Shown here: one piece after another, positions 6,701 through 6,835 of the stretch
How the letters are laid out: each line of letters opens with the position of its first letter
How positions within the stretch are numbered: the stretch's first letter is position 1
Assembly: GCA_013203085.1 (NCBI GenBank)
Contig: JABMQX010000327.1
Coordinates: 1 to 6,835, forward strand
Direction: 5' to 3'
From: a bacterium
GTDB lineage: Bacteria > Auribacterota > JABMQX01
Length of the DNA: 6,835 bases
Program-made: the position numbers and the translations under genes
Notes under the pieces: generated by a model
Told to the model about the DNA's origin: nothing
The model's input: the letters and a program-made list of their open reading frames with translations, nothing else
Databases searched by the model: none

Positions 6701-6835
6701 TCGCTCGGCGGTAATGAGAGCCCGGCGCTCAGGAGTGTCCGGGTTGTTCTCCGTGCCGAGGTTCTCGGCCAGCCCGATCAGCAAATCCCGCGCGCGTTCG
6801 TAATGTCCGATGGCGTCCTTGCGGTCCTTTCGCCA
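782..6835 (-). CDS. bacterial alpha-2-macroglobulin family protein, 5' end outside window
   Basis: The frame is open from the right edge to a TAG stop at 782-784, giving 2017 visible residues (numbered from the edge). The TTG at 6784 is in frame but the frame continues upstream, so the start and any signal peptide are unseen. Order: helical and TPR-like N-terminus (about 1-300), first MG domain (about 315-430), a further MG/linker domain (445-530), MG2 with TDRPVYRPGD (about 542-551), MG3 opening with FRVEEYKKPDFEV (635-647), aromatic insert (692-749), further MG domains (780-1040), TYKPGEKGKV and the bait-like segment (about 1092-1238), A2 domain with LPQSLTTWRV (1268-1277), thioester domain (about 1464-1770) with GCVEQ and DGGWGWW, then a C-terminal MG10-like domain ending in MYAPEVKAISDE. 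Family members act outside the cytoplasm as protease traps: bait cleavage exposes the thioester, which binds the protease covalently. It differs from gammaproteobacterial A2Ms in length and in having no pbpC directly downstream; upstream is unseen. Confidence 0.95.
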   Translation of the reverse strand, partial: WRKDRKDAIGHYERARDLLIGLAENLGTENNPDTPERRALITAERIGVDFDLVAALAKKDPYGYRRWGWIGWWWDSLLEPEEDSEAVEEADYYEPRWRGWYPQDQTPPTGIPLDPDGKPRFITTPANYSANLGEGPKIRYLLDELQGLDKSDKKDDAAKALMRWAMIARSLYGPETANQWRSSQVRYDRRGRPLPREGDVDEPTKRVWELEEDEALTVVGGRLRVVTLPASESPMAILRLLEKKYSESSLRPEAHYARALYLQTRQQFPEALEEYRELIQRYSSHGRASHARSQIELIQRPEVIFGQSGVYQPNSGPKLSFTHRNTDRIEFKAFQFDLVKYVRDGMEDTSQDYWQYRNIQWSLFHDGKERWKKYLGKELTSWTESVPREEGNRVANGSTLAPLPVPGAYVVEAHAAGREQVTRTLVLVTDIAIVQKNMPKKGLIYVADARTGQPLPNKAVRIYEHWTVYKNSKHRLHWHSTVQVTNQDGVVEYSRTQNNGNSQVEAMVLGEDGRMAFSFFQGWSEHDPGYYWEEGNRYYIVTDRPVYRPGDVVKFRVWVRQLKNRVYQSVQGGRRIRIEIYDARNNEAKELSLLTDQFGCVSGEYQLGEEPPLGVYHIRVNSSRPDARRNAGGLFRVEEYKKPDFEVTVKPAKTQARLGEKIKARIEARYYFGAPVARGQITYKVFRENYNHVYWGPGEYDWLYGRGYGRHYYAYPWFPWWWRWGCFICCKGWWPYPYWGWHFPWGYYGDEEGRWASRYESGTRRALRELVAQGRAQLKEDGSYEIEIDTALAKTELGDRDHRYTVEVEVRDESRRTIEGQGSVIVTRQEFYAFVETDGGWYRPKNEAFIEVRTLTADNVPVATKGEVIVYRVRYSGADNNEVHEDIVKRWDAETDVRGRLSFKYPIPGEGQYRITFKTQDSWGEEVLGNTVFWVSGPKFDGRVYRFNDLEIIADKRTYKVGETAHLLINVAENNSRILFSDQVSRGIIRDYRFIEISSRSTVVDIPIKARHLPNFFVEATLVRNGRVHMESRELFVPPVEGLLNVLVKTDKQTYKPGEKGKVRVEVTDQSGKPVEGQVTLTVYDEAVTYIQDEFGPNPRVFFYGQKRYHTPRVDSSVNNTFNAWGTFTRPEQYTFHGGEPDGWRGYWDLDVGGLSLSGGLEAKHEGDDLYARRGGSFMNGAASASSTESPAAANKPQSGPVGREFSSRRALDALGPVDEEAKTKGGRPGETAEMVEPEIRTNFADTALWLPHLELGEDGTAETEITLPQSLTTWRVRGYALTNATQVGDATAKATTTKNLIARLQSPRFFIERDEVVLSANVHNYLETDKKVTAELILPADLFRFLGDTDKTPVPDKDGNIHLLAGTTVKANSEHRFDWSVKVLKQGLARITVKAMTDEESDGMRMAFPVLVHGINKTLAQSGSYRVNQSGERTLKVELPREIDPEQTRLEITLSPSLAGVMIDALPYLIGYPYGCVEQTMSRFYPTVLVAGTLKKMGLDLEAIGKQRKQMYEPELKHRFGRYESPVFDSEEMNRMVRAGLQRIYSFQQSDGGWGWWRDDESSPYQTSYVLQGLHAAREAGIDVDDGVYSRGMQFLQNFTNKELSKPKNERQLGALQTQAYIAYILSLENRLNQKEMKEWLDLLYEKRGELNNYGRCLLALAMHNAKRPEEAQTLLRNVLQFVERDDSNETAWVRTPQQYWWFWWNNDIETNAWALRAIVTLDPRNDLAPRLVKWLLNNRRNGYYWRSTRDTALVIAAMADFMIISGEAAPDYSLTVSVDGRPMREVKLTRENLFTFDNRVLLYGLHVKPGLHRITLSKDGPGALYYSCYLSYFTLEEDIEGAGNEIFIKREYYKLIPRAEQVHLPDPGVAATLPAGQHEPLSQTGRTELRAGYKRVPLNTGDSVVSGDKIEVVLRITAKNTYDYLVFEDMKPAGCEPVEVRSGARWAGGVCAHIEFRDEKVAFFVGLLEQGQHVLRYKLRAETPGKFHALPTNGFAMYAPEVKAISDEMRLAIME
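2396..2410 (-). other. thioester motif GCVEQ of the A2M protein
   Basis: Residues 1476-1480 read GCVEQ within the context YPYGCVEQTMSRF. Cys1477 and Gln1480 are the pair that forms the internal beta-cysteinyl-gamma-glutamyl thioester in A2M and complement proteins. Bacterial relatives usually carry CLEQ or CVEQ and vertebrate ones GCGEQ. Because both residues are intact, covalent capture of a target is predicted. Some bacterial A2M paralogues, such as the YfaS type, have lost the motif, so this copy belongs to the thioester-bearing class. Confidence 0.93.
3122..3367 (-). other. bait-region-like low-complexity segment of the A2M protein
   Basis: Residues about 1157-1238 lie after the TYKPGEKGKV domain and before the A2 domain, where A2M proteins carry the protease-sensitive bait. 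The segment is rich in Gly, Ala, Ser, Pro and Glu, has little predicted fold, and holds exposed basic sites including two Arg-Arg pairs (1173-1174 and 1209-1210) and several Lys or Arg near Gly. These would be targets for trypsin-like proteases. Position and composition are seen; the bait role is inferred from the family. Confidence 0.7.
4589..4762 (-). other. Trp/Tyr-rich insert inside the A2M macroglobulin domains
   Basis: Residues 692-749 contain 12 Trp, 11 Tyr and 3 Phe in 58 residues, plus three Cys (GCFICC) and many Gly and Pro. It interrupts the domain that begins with FRVEEYKKPDFEV, and ordinary beta-strand sequence resumes afterwards (DGSYEIEID). There is no charge-free hydrophobic run long enough and uniform enough for a clear transmembrane helix. 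It could be a surface loop that packs on carbohydrate, membrane or another protein. I recall similar aromatic loops in large bacterial A2Ms, but cannot confirm this here. Confidence 0.75.
5942..6094 (-). other. TPR-like helical hairpin in the A2M N-terminal region
   Basis: Residues about 248-298 read as a helix pair of tetratricopeptide type: an AHYARALYLQTRQ helix, then FPEALEEYRELIQRY, then a further helix SHARSQIEL. The spacing and the small/aromatic pattern match TPR or Sel1-like tol-pal (YbgF) repeats. The edge sequence DAIGHYERARDLL (residues 7-19) looks like another such helix, so the N-terminal part may hold several repeats continuing beyond the window. A protein-interaction role is inference. 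Confidence 0.65.

Noticed and set aside
6782..6784. TTG as the start codon of the A2M gene
   Set aside because: The frame stays open for 17 more codons to the window edge with helical coding-like sequence, there is no signal peptide after the TTG, and a secreted A2M should have one.

Overview
The window has three parts. Positions 1-250 are the end of a CRISPR array with four complete, identical 29-nt repeats, a fifth repeat cut by the left edge, and four spacers of exactly 32 nt. Repeat sequence, hairpin, GUGAACCG handle and spacer length fit the type I-E (Cas6e) class. No cas gene is in view. The repeat orientation predicts rightward transcription, so the leader and newest spacers lie off the left edge and the oldest spacers are those seen here. 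Positions 251-781 are a roughly 530-nt stretch without a supportable gene. It begins with a possible decayed terminal repeat and hairpins on the trailer side of the array.

Positions 782-6835 are one very large open frame on the minus strand, which ends at 782 with TAG and is still open at the right edge (2017 residues visible). It encodes a bacterial alpha-2-macroglobulin (A2M) family protein. In order it shows helical/TPR-like N-terminal sequence, macroglobulin (MG) domains with the TDRPVYRPGD signature, a very tryptophan/tyrosine-rich insert, a bait-region-like low-complexity segment, the A2 domain, a thioester domain with an intact GCVEQ motif, and a C-terminal MG10-like domain. Its start and any signal peptide are outside the window.

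The organism is a GC-rich bacterium. The long A2M architecture with N-terminal TPR-like sequence, and phrases such as NNRRNGYYWRSTRDTALVI, recall proteins of Planctomycetota and Myxococcota-type environmental bacteria, but this is an impression from memory. The array and the A2M gene converge tail to tail. One defends against invading nucleic acid and the other, by family role, against proteases. Nothing in the sequence links them functionally, and the neighbourhood may be chance. No previously undescribed system is demonstrated. The most unusual items are the aromatic insert in the A2M protein and the array's trailer end.
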